From JAWKWH01 sp041582695 (GTDB lineage: Bacteria > Pseudomonadota > Alphaproteobacteria > Rhizobiales > Rhizobiaceae), in contig JBFIBB010000010.1 of the NCBI GenBank assembly GCA_041582695.1, forward strand, positions 1 through 29,081: a stretch of DNA of 29,081 nucleotides, read 5' to 3'. Of the stretch, positions 7,285 through 15,373 are shown one piece after another (within the stretch, counting starts at the first letter, position 1; each line of letters opens with the position of its first letter). The position numbers and the translations under genes are program-made. The notes beneath the pieces were generated by a model. That model was given only the letters and a program-made list of their open reading frames with translations. It ran no database searches and was not told where the DNA came from.

Positions 7285-8313
7285 TCAGGCGCCGTATTGG
7301 CGGCGGCGGAACGCCTCCACCGTTTCGGAAACAATCTGCGCCGCAATGTCCGCCGGATCGAACTCGGCCTCGATCTTCAGAACCTCCAGTTTCGACAGAA
7401 ACGCGGTTGCAGCCGAATTGCCGTTGACGAAACGCACGGCATCCTTCTGCGTCGTGACCAGTTCCAGGCCGGCGGCTTCCGCTTCCGCCGCCAGTTCGGC
7501 GATGTCGCCGTCGGAGTAGGCGTGATGATCGCCGAATTCGCGGGTCGCGCCGATTTCCGCGCCGGTCGATTTCAACGTATCGAAGAATTTCTGCGGATGG
7601 CCGATGCCGGCGAAGGCCAGAAACCGCCTGCGGGCGAATTTCGCCGGATTGATCACGCGAGTTCGGGCTCGGAAAAGCGGTTTTCCGGCCTTGGCGGCTC
7701 GCCGGATCACCTGATCTGCGGCATCGCCCTCACCCAAGGTCACGATGGCGTTGGCGCGCCGCAATTGCACTGTCAGCGGCGCACGCAAGGGCCCGCCCGG
7801 AATAACATGGCCGTTGCCGATGCCGCGATAGGCGTCGACCACGATCAGCGCGAAGTCGAACTGCAGGCGGGCGCTCTGAAATCCGTCGTCCATGATGGCG
7901 AAATCGCACCCGGCCCCGGTCAGCAGACCGGCGCCGGTCATGCGGTTGGCGGCAACCGCGGTCGGCGCGTGTTCGGCAAGCAGCATCGGTTCGTCGCCCG
8001 AATGCCATGACGTGTCCTTGCGCGGATCGGCCAGGCGCGGATGGGTTAGACCGCCGCCATAACCCCTGGTCAAAAAACCCGGCGAGTAGCCCATCTTGCG
8101 CGCCGTCTTGGCAAGCGCAATGGCAATCGGGGTTTTGCCGGCACCGCCGACGGTAAGATTGCCGACACAGAGCACCGGCAACGACGCGCTCGGCGGCTTC
8201 GCCATGTCCATGCGGCTTTGCGCCACCGCCCCGTAGCCCAGCGACACCGGATAGAGCAGAAGCGAGCGCCAGTCGCGCTGACGCCACCAGAATGGAGGTG
8301 CTTCAGCCGTCAT
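7285..8313 (-). CDS. lpxK: Tetraacyldisaccharide 4'-kinase LpxK
   Basis: LpxK phosphorylates the 4' position of tetraacyldisaccharide 1-phosphate to give lipid IVA at the inner membrane. The 342-residue protein begins with an amphipathic/hydrophobic N-terminus (FWWRQRDWRSLLLYPVSLGYG) and then has the P-loop VGGAGKTP (residues 55-62). Other conserved blocks are GFLTRGYGG, GDEPMLLA, IMDDGFQ, VIPGGPLRAP and VTTQKDAVR. The ATG at 8313 is chosen by the family start; its Shine-Dalgarno (GGCGG) is weak, and an upstream GTG cannot be excluded. It is the last gene of the leftward lipid A block, 40 bases after waaA. Confidence 0.96.
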   Translation of the reverse strand: MTAEAPPFWWRQRDWRSLLLYPVSLGYGAVAQSRMDMAKPPSASLPVLCVGNLTVGGAGKTPIAIALAKTARKMGYSPGFLTRGYGGGLTHPRLADPRKDTSWHSGDEPMLLAEHAPTAVAANRMTGAGLLTGAGCDFAIMDDGFQSARLQFDFALIVVDAYRGIGNGHVIPGGPLRAPLTVQLRRANAIVTLGEGDAADQVIRRAAKAGKPLFRARTRVINPAKFARRRFLAFAGIGHPQKFFDTLKSTGAEIGATREFGDHHAYSDGDIAELAAEAEAAGLELVTTQKDAVRFVNGNSAATAFLSKLEVLKIEAEFDPADIAAQIVSETVEAFRRRQYGA

Positions 8314-8353
8314 CGCATAACCGCCATTTGATTCCGATACCCACAGCGCCTGT

Positions 8354-9673
8354 TTAGCGCCGCCGTCCCGCCGGCGCCAGCTTGGCCTTGACGACCAGCG
8401 GCTGGATATAGGGTTCGAGCGCATGGAGCGTACGGTCAAGCGCGCCGCGCATCGTCTCGACCGTTTCGCGGCCGGACGCCATCATCTTGTGGCGCACGCG
8501 ATCGTTGTTCAGCAGGAAAGTCACGGCGCCGGCCAGGGTTTCGCCGTCGGCCACCAGCCTGGCGCCGCCATTGGCGACAAGCCGCTGATACGATTCGCGG
8601 AAATTCTGCACGTCGCGGCCGGCCAGCACGGCGGTGCCGAGGACCGCGGGTTCGAGCGGGTTCTGCCCGCCGCCGCCGGCCAGCGAGCGGCCGACGAAAG
8701 CGATCTCGGTAAGCCGCAGATACAGGCCCATTTCGCCGATCGTGTCGCCAAGCAGGATTTCCGTATCGGGTGATACTGCATCGCGCCGGCTGCGGCGCGC
8801 CACTTTCAGGCCGGCCGATTTCATGGCTGATTCGAGTGCGCCGGCGCGATCGGGATGGCGCGGCACGATGATGGTCAGCACGTCGGGATTCTGTTTCTTC
8901 ACCAGACGATGGACCGCTGCCGCTATCTCTTCCTCGCCGGGATGGGTGGAAATGGCGGCCCAGCACCTCCGGTCGCCGATTTCCGCCTGCAAGGCGTCGA
9001 GCGAAGCCTGGTCGACCGGCGGCACCTCGGTATCGACCTTCAGATTGCCTGACACCGTGACCGGGCGGGCGCCCAGCTGATGGAACCGCTCGCCATCGAG
9101 CTCCGACTGGGCGACCACATGGGCGAGGTTTTCAAACAAGGCCTCGGCAATGTGGGGATGCTTCTGCCAGGAAGCGAACGACCGGTCCGACAGGCGGCCG
9201 TTGACAAGGACCTGGGGCACGCGTTTCACGCCGAGTTCAAGAATGGTCATCGGCCAGATCTCCGATTCGGCCATGATCGCAAGATCCGGGTTCCAGTGAT
9301 CGAGGAACCGGTCGATCGCCGGTTTCAGGTCAAGCGGCACATACTGGTGCATCGCCTTGCCCACCAGCCTTTCGGCGACGATGTGGGCCGATGTCACCGT
9401 ACCGGTGGTCATGACGACATTGATGCCAAGCCGCGAAATATGGGTGACCAGCGGCACGACGGCCAGTGTTTCGCCGACACTGGCCGCATGGACCCAGATC
9501 AGCGGACCCGGCGGGCGCTCGAGCGGCGACTTGCCATAGCGCTCGTGACGGCGGGCGCTCTCCTCCTTGCCCTTGGCGGCGCGGAAGGCGATGTATCCGC
9601 CGATGAGCGGATAGGCCGCCGCCCCGGCCCAGCGGTAGGTGGTCAGAAGTGCGCGTGCCCAGCGTTCACTCAT
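8354..9673 (-). CDS. waaA: Kdo transferase WaaA (KdtA)
   Basis: WaaA adds 3-deoxy-D-manno-octulosonate to lipid IVA from CMP-Kdo, starting the LPS inner core. The 439-residue protein has an N-terminal membrane segment (about residues 9-30), then ARRHERYGKSP with the general-base Glu44. It also has WVHAASVGET (60-69), MAESEIWP, LVNGRLSDRSF, STHPGEEE, IVPRHPDR and the donor-site GGQNPLEPA. These are the standard GT30 landmarks. Whether it adds one or two Kdo residues cannot be read. Its start overlaps the stop of the acyltransferase gene (ATGA at 9670-9673), so the two are coupled. Confidence 0.97.
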   Translation of the reverse strand: MSERWARALLTTYRWAGAAAYPLIGGYIAFRAAKGKEESARRHERYGKSPLERPPGPLIWVHAASVGETLAVVPLVTHISRLGINVVMTTGTVTSAHIVAERLVGKAMHQYVPLDLKPAIDRFLDHWNPDLAIMAESEIWPMTILELGVKRVPQVLVNGRLSDRSFASWQKHPHIAEALFENLAHVVAQSELDGERFHQLGARPVTVSGNLKVDTEVPPVDQASLDALQAEIGDRRCWAAISTHPGEEEIAAAVHRLVKKQNPDVLTIIVPRHPDRAGALESAMKSAGLKVARRSRRDAVSPDTEILLGDTIGEMGLYLRLTEIAFVGRSLAGGGGQNPLEPAVLGTAVLAGRDVQNFRESYQRLVANGGARLVADGETLAGAVTFLLNNDRVRHKMMASGRETVETMRGALDRTLHALEPYIQPLVVKAKLAPAGRRR

Positions 9674-10389
9674 ACCTTGTCATCAACCTTTTGATAGGCC
9701 TCGGCCGTGATCGCGTTCATGACATCGGTCACATGCGCCCGCAACTCTTCCATCTCTCCGTCATCCGCCTCGGGCGGAACCATGATCGGTTTGCCGAATA
9801 TTGCGCAAATGTGTCCGAAAGGCAGATTGACCGTGGTCTTGTCGCGGGTTTTTTCGAGAACGATTCGCCTGGAGCTGGCAACGGCAATGGGCACGATCGG
9901 GCGGCCGGAAATCCGCGCAAGCGTGACAATGCCCAATCCGGCATCTCGGGGAGTTCCGCCGGGAATGTCGGCGATCATGCAGACGGCCTTGCCGGTCTCG
10001 AGCGCCTTCTTCAGCGCGATCAGCGCGCGGGCGCCGCCCTTGCCGCTCATCTGCTGATCGGCGCGGCCGCCCGAACCGCGGGCGGTCTCGATGCCGAATT
10101 TCTGCGCGACGAGGGCATTTATTTCCGCGTCGCGGCTGCGCGAGACCAGTGCGACGGTCTTCAGCCAGCGCGGCATGAGCGCGGGCGCGAGAAGATGCTG
10201 ACCGTGCCAGAGCGCAAATATCGCATTGGGCTCGGAGGCGATGATCGCATCGATATCGTGGCAGCCACGGGAAAAACGGTTTGTTCCGGTGACAAAACGC
10301 ATCAGGGCCCAGATCAGCCAGGCAAGCGCGTGCTTGAGCACGGCCGATTCGGCCAACGGCACACGGATTTTCCGCCACAACCGTTTCAT
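9670..10389 (-). CDS. DUF374 lysophospholipid acyltransferase family protein
   Basis: The 239-residue protein matches the DUF374 branch of the LPLAT superfamily, which is often found beside waaA in alphaproteobacteria. Features are an N-terminal hydrophobic segment (about residues 20-35), IFALWHGQHLLAPAL with the putative catalytic His62, LVSRSRDAEI, ARGSGGR, and the PDGP-like CMIADIPGGTPRDAG followed by GLGIVTLARISGRPIVPIAVA. A role in acylating a lipid A precursor or glycerolipid at the inner membrane is inferred from family and neighbours. The ATG at 10389 has AGGGCGG upstream. Further upstream in-frame starts would add a sequence without family character. Confidence 0.88.
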   Translation of the reverse strand: MKRLWRKIRVPLAESAVLKHALAWLIWALMRFVTGTNRFSRGCHDIDAIIASEPNAIFALWHGQHLLAPALMPRWLKTVALVSRSRDAEINALVAQKFGIETARGSGGRADQQMSGKGGARALIALKKALETGKAVCMIADIPGGTPRDAGLGIVTLARISGRPIVPIAVASSRRIVLEKTRDKTTVNLPFGHICAIFGKPIMVPPEADDGEMEELRAHVTDVMNAITAEAYQKVDDKV

Positions 10390-10461
10390 CGCGCCGCCCT
10401 GTTCCATCGCCTGCGGGCGGTGGCGGACGCACGGTTCTGACGGCGCGGCGACATCCAACGA

Positions 10462-10719
10462 TCAGCCTGCCCGTTTTGCTTCGGCCTCGTGGTCGGGGTC
10501 GAGCAGCCTGTGCAGATGGACGATGAAATACCGCATATGGGCGTTGTCCACCGTCGACTGCGCTTTTGCGCGCCAGGCGATCTCGGCCGATTTGTAGTCG
10601 GGGTAAACTCCGACAATGTCGAGTGCGTCAAGATCGCGGAACTGGACGCCCTGAAGGGACGTCAGTTCGCCGCCGAAAACCAGGTGCAAAAGCTGCTTGC
10701 TGCTTTTGTCGCCGCTCAT
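10462..10719 (-). CDS. DUF4170 family protein
   Basis: This 85-residue soluble protein carries the conserved pattern LLHLVFGGELTSL, DLDALDIVGVYPDY, AEIAWRAKAQ and STVDNAHMRYFIVHLHRLLDP, typical of DUF4170 in alphaproteobacteria. Function is unknown. The ATG at 10719 is preferred because GAGGG lies upstream; an ATG at 10743 would add eight residues. It sits between the phosphatase and acyltransferase genes in the lipid A block, which is the usual neighbourhood of the family as far as I recall. Confidence 0.88.
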   Translation of the reverse strand: MSGDKSSKQLLHLVFGGELTSLQGVQFRDLDALDIVGVYPDYKSAEIAWRAKAQSTVDNAHMRYFIVHLHRLLDPDHEAEAKRAG

Positions 10720-10833
10720 TTTCCAACCCTCGTTATCATGCAATTGCCCGGAACCCCGCCCGGAAGTTTATTGTCGAACGCTGTAGATCACTTTTCGCGC
10801 CAATGAAACCATGATCGACCGCCAAAGCGACGA

Positions 10834-11637
10834 TCAGCCCGATATCGTTTCGAACAACCGGTCGAGCAGGCTGCCGCTGCCGGCCACCATGGCGCCCTGG
10901 CGCGATCCGGCAAGGCCATAGACCGGAGCGCCGCCCGCGGCCGCCCGGATGGCGCCTCCGGCTTCCTGCAGCACCAGATCGGCCGCCGCGATATCCCAGT
11001 CATGCGCGTTTGGCCGCACGAATGTGGCGTCGAGCGAACCGTTGGCGACCATCGCGATACGATAGGCGAGCGACGGAACGTAGGGATGGCGCTCGAACGA
11101 TTGGCGAAACGCAGCCGGCAGCCTGTCGATCATGGTGTCCGGTCCGGCGATTACCGGCCTGTCCGCACGGTTCCTGACGGCGATCCTGCGGCCGTTCATG
11201 CGCGCGCCGGAACCGGCCGTTGCCATGTAGACTTCGCTCTTTTCCGGGCAGTCAAGCACACCGGCGACCGGCTGGCCGTCCGCTACGAGCGCAATCGACA
11301 CGCACCAGGTGGGCAGCCCCTTGAGGAAGGCGCGGGTGCCGTCGATCGGATCAACGACAAACACGCGCCCCGAAGACCGCGGTTTGCGGCTGCCGGCAGT
11401 CTCTTCCGACAGCCAGCCGTAATCCGGCCTGGCGGCAAGCAGGTGCTTTTTCAGAAAACGGTCGACGGCGAGATCGGCTTCGCTGACGGGAGACTTTCCG
11501 TCCTTGTACCAGACTTCGGGGTCTTTGCGGAAAAAGGACTGCGCTATGCGGCCGGCTTCGCTTGCGGCGTCTGCGATCAGGGCAAGATCATTCTCCAGGG
11601 CGCCCGCCGGCGCAAGATTCGGATCAGCTACCGGCAA
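10834..11637 (-). CDS. Inositol monophosphatase family phosphatase (CysQ-like)
   Basis: The 267-residue protein is a Mg-dependent phosphatase of the inositol monophosphatase superfamily. Metal-binding residues are visible: Glu78/Glu79 in WLSEET, DPIDGT at 96-101, and Trp214-Asp215 in HDWDIAAADL. The family dephosphorylates inositol phosphates, 3'-phosphoadenosine 5'-phosphate (CysQ) or sugar phosphates. The pattern RVFVVDPIDGTRAFLKGLPTW is common in CysQ-type members, but I cannot distinguish these from sequence alone. It overlaps the upstream pmbA gene by 14 bases and is followed by DUF4170 after 114 bases, a stretch in which I see no terminator. Confidence 0.9.
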   Translation of the reverse strand: MPVADPNLAPAGALENDLALIADAASEAGRIAQSFFRKDPEVWYKDGKSPVSEADLAVDRFLKKHLLAARPDYGWLSEETAGSRKPRSSGRVFVVDPIDGTRAFLKGLPTWCVSIALVADGQPVAGVLDCPEKSEVYMATAGSGARMNGRRIAVRNRADRPVIAGPDTMIDRLPAAFRQSFERHPYVPSLAYRIAMVANGSLDATFVRPNAHDWDIAAADLVLQEAGGAIRAAAGGAPVYGLAGSRQGAMVAGSGSLLDRLFETISG

Positions 11638-12967
11638 GGGTCATTCCCCCGATCAGAATGGTCGGCGCGGCAGTGCCGAAGTTGCGGTCGAGATCGCTCG
11701 CCGGCGTCATGTTCATGAACATCGATTTCATGTTGGAAGCGATCGTCACCTCCGAAACGGGCCAGGCGATTTCGCCATTCTCGATCCAGAAACCCGACGC
11801 GCCGCGGCTGTATTCGCCGGTGACCATGTTCACGCCCTGCCCGAACACTTCGGTGACATAGAACCCGCTGGCCAGACCGGCGATCAGGTCTTCGGGCGCC
11901 TGCGTTCCGGGCTCGATCGCCAAATTGGTCGACGCCGGCGACACCGATGAAGCCGAACGGACCCCTCGTCCATTGGTTTCCAACCCCAGTTCGCGGGCCG
12001 CCGAAGTCGAAAGAAGCCAATGCCCGAGCACACCCTTGTCAATCACCGTGAGCGGTTCGCCGGCCACGCCGTCCCCATCGAAGGGCCGCGAGGACGGCCC
12101 GCGCGGCCGCAGCGGATCGTCGGTCACCGTAATTGCGGCCGAGGCGACCTGCTTGCCCATCATGTCGCGCAGGAAACTGGTCTTGCGCGCAACCGATGCG
12201 CCGTTGATCGCCCCGGCGATATGGCCGGCAATGCCGCGCGCGACGCGCGGATCGAAGATCACCGTGACCGGGCCGGTTTTGGCCTTGCGGCTGCCTAGGC
12301 GGCGAACCGTGCGTTCGCCGGCCTTGCGGCCGATATCGCAGGAGGCCTCCAGATCGCCATAGTGAACGCGCGATGAGTACTCGTAGTCGCGCTCCATGCC
12401 GGTTCCCTCGCCCGCGATGACGCTGACAGAGCGTGAAAACCGCGACGCAACATAGTGGCCGGCAAAGCCGTGGGACGTCACCAGCACCAGCCCGCCCGAG
12501 CCCGCGCTGGCGCCGGCGCCGCCCGAGTTGGTCACGCCGCTCACCGCCATTGCGGCGTCCTCCATCTCGAGTGCCGCCTCTTTCAGTGCGCCGGCCGGCA
12601 CTTCGGTCGGGTCAAACAGATCGAGATCGCGGATTTCGCGGGCGAGCCTGTTCCCGTCGGCAAGCCCCTGGTAGGGATCCTCGGGCGAGACCCGGGCCAT
12701 GGCGACGGCGCGCTCGGCCAGCGCCGCCGGATCGCCGGATGCCGTGGCCGAAATGCTGGCGACCCGCTTGCCGATGAAGACCCGCAGCGAAATGTCGTCG
12801 CTTTCGGAGCTCTCGGTGTTTTCCACCTTGCCGAGCCGGACTGATACCGAGGTCGAGCGGGACCGAAGGGCTACCGCGTCGGCGGCGTCCGCGCCAGCCT
12901 TCCTGGCGGCATCGACCAGAGCGGCGACGCGATCGGTCAGCATTGCGGAATCCTCAGTGTGGTTCAT
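11624..12967 (-). CDS. pmbA: TldD/PmbA family protein, PmbA (TldE) type
   Basis: TldD and PmbA/TldE form a heteromeric metalloprotease that trims modified peptides and degrades the CcdA antitoxin in E. coli. The zinc HExxxH motif resides in TldD. This 447-residue protein lacks HExxxH and has PmbA-like features: VRLGKVENTESSESDDISLRV near the N-terminus, VIFDPRVARGIAGHI, KQVASAAITVTDDP and the C-terminal QGVNMVTGEYSRGASGFWIENGEI. So it is the non-catalytic partner. No tldD is in the window. Starts at 12967 or 12943 are both possible; the latter (MLTDRVAALVDAARKAGA) fits the family well. Confidence 0.9.
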   Translation of the reverse strand: MNHTEDSAMLTDRVAALVDAARKAGADAADAVALRSRSTSVSVRLGKVENTESSESDDISLRVFIGKRVASISATASGDPAALAERAVAMARVSPEDPYQGLADGNRLAREIRDLDLFDPTEVPAGALKEAALEMEDAAMAVSGVTNSGGAGASAGSGGLVLVTSHGFAGHYVASRFSRSVSVIAGEGTGMERDYEYSSRVHYGDLEASCDIGRKAGERTVRRLGSRKAKTGPVTVIFDPRVARGIAGHIAGAINGASVARKTSFLRDMMGKQVASAAITVTDDPLRPRGPSSRPFDGDGVAGEPLTVIDKGVLGHWLLSTSAARELGLETNGRGVRSASSVSPASTNLAIEPGTQAPEDLIAGLASGFYVTEVFGQGVNMVTGEYSRGASGFWIENGEIAWPVSEVTIASNMKSMFMNMTPASDLDRNFGTAAPTILIGGMTLAGS

Positions 12968-13025
12968 CGTTGAAATCGCAGGTGACCCTGCCCATGTTCG
13001 AATAGTTGCCGGGAGACATCATTTG

Positions 13026-13045
13026 GCAAACCATCTATTGTTTGC
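13026..13045. promoter_or_regulatory. Inverted repeat in the pmbA/Kef divergent gap
   Basis: GCAAAC (13026-13031) and GTTTGC (13040-13045) form a 6-bp inverted repeat with an 8-base spacer. They lie in the 139-base gap between the divergent pmbA and Kef genes. It could be an operator for either gene. The short arms make a chance occurrence possible. Confidence 0.25.
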
Positions 13046-13106
13046 GCGTCGGTCTTGCAATGGCCGGCTTGGTTCATTCAACGGCTAAACAGAAAGGGAC
13101 GGGAGC

Positions 13107-14924
13107 TTGGCGGCCGAAGACGCATCCATTTTTACCGGCGCGCTCGTGCTTCTTGGCGGGGCGGTGGTGGCCGCGCCGCTGTTCAAACGCATCGGCCTCG
13201 GCACGGTTCTGGGATACCTTGCCGCCGGCGCGATTATCGCCGCAACCGCGAAACCATTCATAGGCGACGAAGAACAGATCCTGCATGTCGCCGAACTCGG
13301 CGTCGTGCTGCTGCTGTTCATCATCGGCCTTGAACTGAAACCATCGCGCCTTTGGGCGCTCAGGCGCGCGATTTTCGGTCTCGGACTGGCGCAGGTCCTG
13401 CTCACCGGCGCCGTGCTCGCCACGCTCGTCTGGTTCCTGGCCGGTTTTGGACCGGGCGCGGCGGTGGTCGTCGGATTCGGGCTTGCCCTGTCGTCGACGG
13501 CTTTCGCCATGCAGATCCTCGATGAAAAGGGCGACACCAACCGCAAGTACGGGCAGCTCGGCTTCTCGATCCTGCTGTTGCAGGACCTCGCCATCGTACC
13601 TTTGCTGGCTCTTATCCCACTGCTTGCACCGGGCGGCGAGGGCCAGGATGCGATCACATGGTCCAGATTCGCGCTGGCGCTCGGAAGCCTCGGCATACTT
13701 GTGGCGGCCGGGCTGTACCTGCTCAATCCGCTGTTCCGCATCATCGCCAATACCGGCGCGAGGGAGGTCATGATCGCGGCCGCCCTGTTCGTCGTGCTCG
13801 GTTCGGCGATGCTGATGCAGTTTGCCGGGCTGTCGATGGCGATGGGAGCCTTCATCGCCGGCGTTCTGCTGGCGGAATCCTCCTACCGGCACGAGCTTGA
13901 GGCCGATATCGAACCGTTTCGCGGCATCCTGCTCGGCCTGTTCTTCATGGCGGTCGGCATGTCGCTCGATATCGCCGTGATCCTGGCCGACTGGCTCACG
14001 ATACTGATCGCCGTGCCGTTGCTGATGGGGGTCAAGGCATTGCTGATCTACGGGCTCTGCCGTCTGTTCGGCGCGCAACACGCCGACTCGGTCCGGGTAA
14101 GCCTACTGTTGCCGCAGGGCGGCGAATTCGGTTTCGTGCTGTTCACGGCGGCCTCGGCCTCGTTCCTGCTCACGAGCGCTGAGGCCTCGCTTTTGATCGC
14201 GATCGTCACCCTGTCGATGGCGCTGACCCCGATCACCGTCAGGCTGTCGAGCCTGTTCATCCCCGAACCGGAAGGCGATCACATGGAAGAGGATTTCGCC
14301 GGCGCGGGATCCGATGTGCTGATGATCGGATTTTCGCGCTTCGGCCAGGTGGCGTCGCAAACGCTGCTGGCCGGCGGATCGGATGTCACGATCATCGACC
14401 ATTCCGCGGACCGGGTGCGCGCCGCCGCCAAATTCGGGTTTCGCATCTATTTCGGCGACGGCACCCGAAGGGACGTGCTGGAGGCTGCCGGCATAAGGCG
14501 AGCCAAGATCGTGGCAGTTTGCACGCACAAGAAGGAGATCACCGACAAGATCGTCGACATGATCCAGGCCGACTATCCGCAGACCAAACTCTATGTTCGT
14601 TCCTACGACAGGGCGCACACATTGTCGCTGAGGGAACGCGGCGTCGACTACGAAGCGCGCGAGACCTTCGAATCGGGGCTGCTGTTCGGCAAGATGACGC
14701 TGCAGGCGCTTGGCACCGACGAGGAAAAGGCGCAGGCTCTTGCCGACGACGTGCGCCGGCGTGACGCGGAGCGCCTGGCGATCCAGCAGGTGGAGGGCAT
14801 TTACGCCGGCTCGGATATGCTGCACAAGCGTCCGGTGACGCCCGAACCGCTGATCAAGCCGACGCGCGAATCCCGGAGGCTCGACAAGGAAGGCGACGCC
14901 CCCGCCAATCCGGTCGTCGGGTGA
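13107..14924 (+). CDS. Kef-type monovalent cation:proton antiporter (CPA2)
   Basis: The 605-residue inner-membrane protein has an N-terminal Na/H-exchanger domain of about 12 membrane helices (residues about 8-385), starting FTGALVLLGGAVVAAPLFKR and including LSSTAFAMQIL. A cytosolic TrkA-N/RCK domain follows from about 400 (VLMIGFSRFGQ, a GxGxxG-like nucleotide motif, then VTIIDHSADR and YFGDGTRRDVLEAAG). This is the KefB/KefC architecture, K+ efflux coupled to proton entry and often gated by glutathione adducts. The start is TTG at 13107 with AAAGGGA six bases upstream; no ATG fits. No KefF/KefG ancillary gene is adjacent. It leads a three-gene unit with a VOC protein and a MATE exporter. 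Confidence 0.92.
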   Translation: MAAEDASIFTGALVLLGGAVVAAPLFKRIGLGTVLGYLAAGAIIAATAKPFIGDEEQILHVAELGVVLLLFIIGLELKPSRLWALRRAIFGLGLAQVLLTGAVLATLVWFLAGFGPGAAVVVGFGLALSSTAFAMQILDEKGDTNRKYGQLGFSILLLQDLAIVPLLALIPLLAPGGEGQDAITWSRFALALGSLGILVAAGLYLLNPLFRIIANTGAREVMIAAALFVVLGSAMLMQFAGLSMAMGAFIAGVLLAESSYRHELEADIEPFRGILLGLFFMAVGMSLDIAVILADWLTILIAVPLLMGVKALLIYGLCRLFGAQHADSVRVSLLLPQGGEFGFVLFTAASASFLLTSAEASLLIAIVTLSMALTPITVRLSSLFIPEPEGDHMEEDFAGAGSDVLMIGFSRFGQVASQTLLAGGSDVTIIDHSADRVRAAAKFGFRIYFGDGTRRDVLEAAGIRRAKIVAVCTHKKEITDKIVDMIQADYPQTKLYVRSYDRAHTLSLRERGVDYEARETFESGLLFGKMTLQALGTDEEKAQALADDVRRRDAERLAIQQVEGIYAGSDMLHKRPVTPEPLIKPTRESRRLDKEGDAPANPVVG

Positions 14925-14953
14925 GTTCGCGCTCCCAGAAACGGAAACCCTAC

Positions 14954-15373
14954 ATGACACCATTTCACCTGGCCTTTCCGGTCAACGACCTCGAAGCGAC
15001 CCGTGCCTTCTACTGCGATGTTCTGGGTTGCATGGTGGGGCGCTCTGCCGAAACCTGGATCGACTTTTCCCTTTTCGGACACCAGATTTCAGCGCATCTG
15101 CGGCCGGGGGCGGCAGGCGACAGGGTCAGCAACGACGTGGAAGGCGTCATTACGCCGGTGCCGCACTTCGGTGTCGTCATGGAAATGAACGACTGGAAGG
15201 CGCTCGCCGAACGGCTCGAAACGCGGCCGGATATCGACTGGGTCGAACGCCCTTATGTGCGCTTTGCCGGGCGGCCTGGCGAACAGGCAACGCTGTTCAT
15301 CCGCGATCCGTCGGGCAATGCGCTGGAATTCAAGGGATTCCGTTCGATGGACTCCCTCTACGCCACCGCATGA
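14954..15373 (+). CDS. VOC (glyoxalase/bleomycin resistance fold) protein
   Basis: The 139-residue protein is a single-chain VOC fold: MTPFHLAFPVNDLEATRAFYCDVLGC at the start with a putative metal His5, then PHFGVVMEM, and FIRDPSGNALEFKGF with a conserved Glu near the end. Members include glyoxalase I, fosfomycin-resistance enzymes and dioxygenases; the specific reaction cannot be assigned. The ATG at 14954 has only a weak Shine-Dalgarno. An in-frame GTG at 14921 overlaps the Kef stop codon and could be the true coupled start, but it would add eleven basic residues. It overlaps the MATE gene by four bases (ATGA at 15370-15373). Confidence 0.88.
   Translation: MTPFHLAFPVNDLEATRAFYCDVLGCMVGRSAETWIDFSLFGHQISAHLRPGAAGDRVSNDVEGVITPVPHFGVVMEMNDWKALAERLETRPDIDWVERPYVRFAGRPGEQATLFIRDPSGNALEFKGFRSMDSLYATA

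Noticed and set aside
13074..14081. Long open frame (335 codons) on the minus strand opposite the Kef gene
   Set aside because: Its translation is Gln/Arg/His-rich without any domain and lies fully antisense to a clear transporter. It is a by-product of GC-rich codon use.
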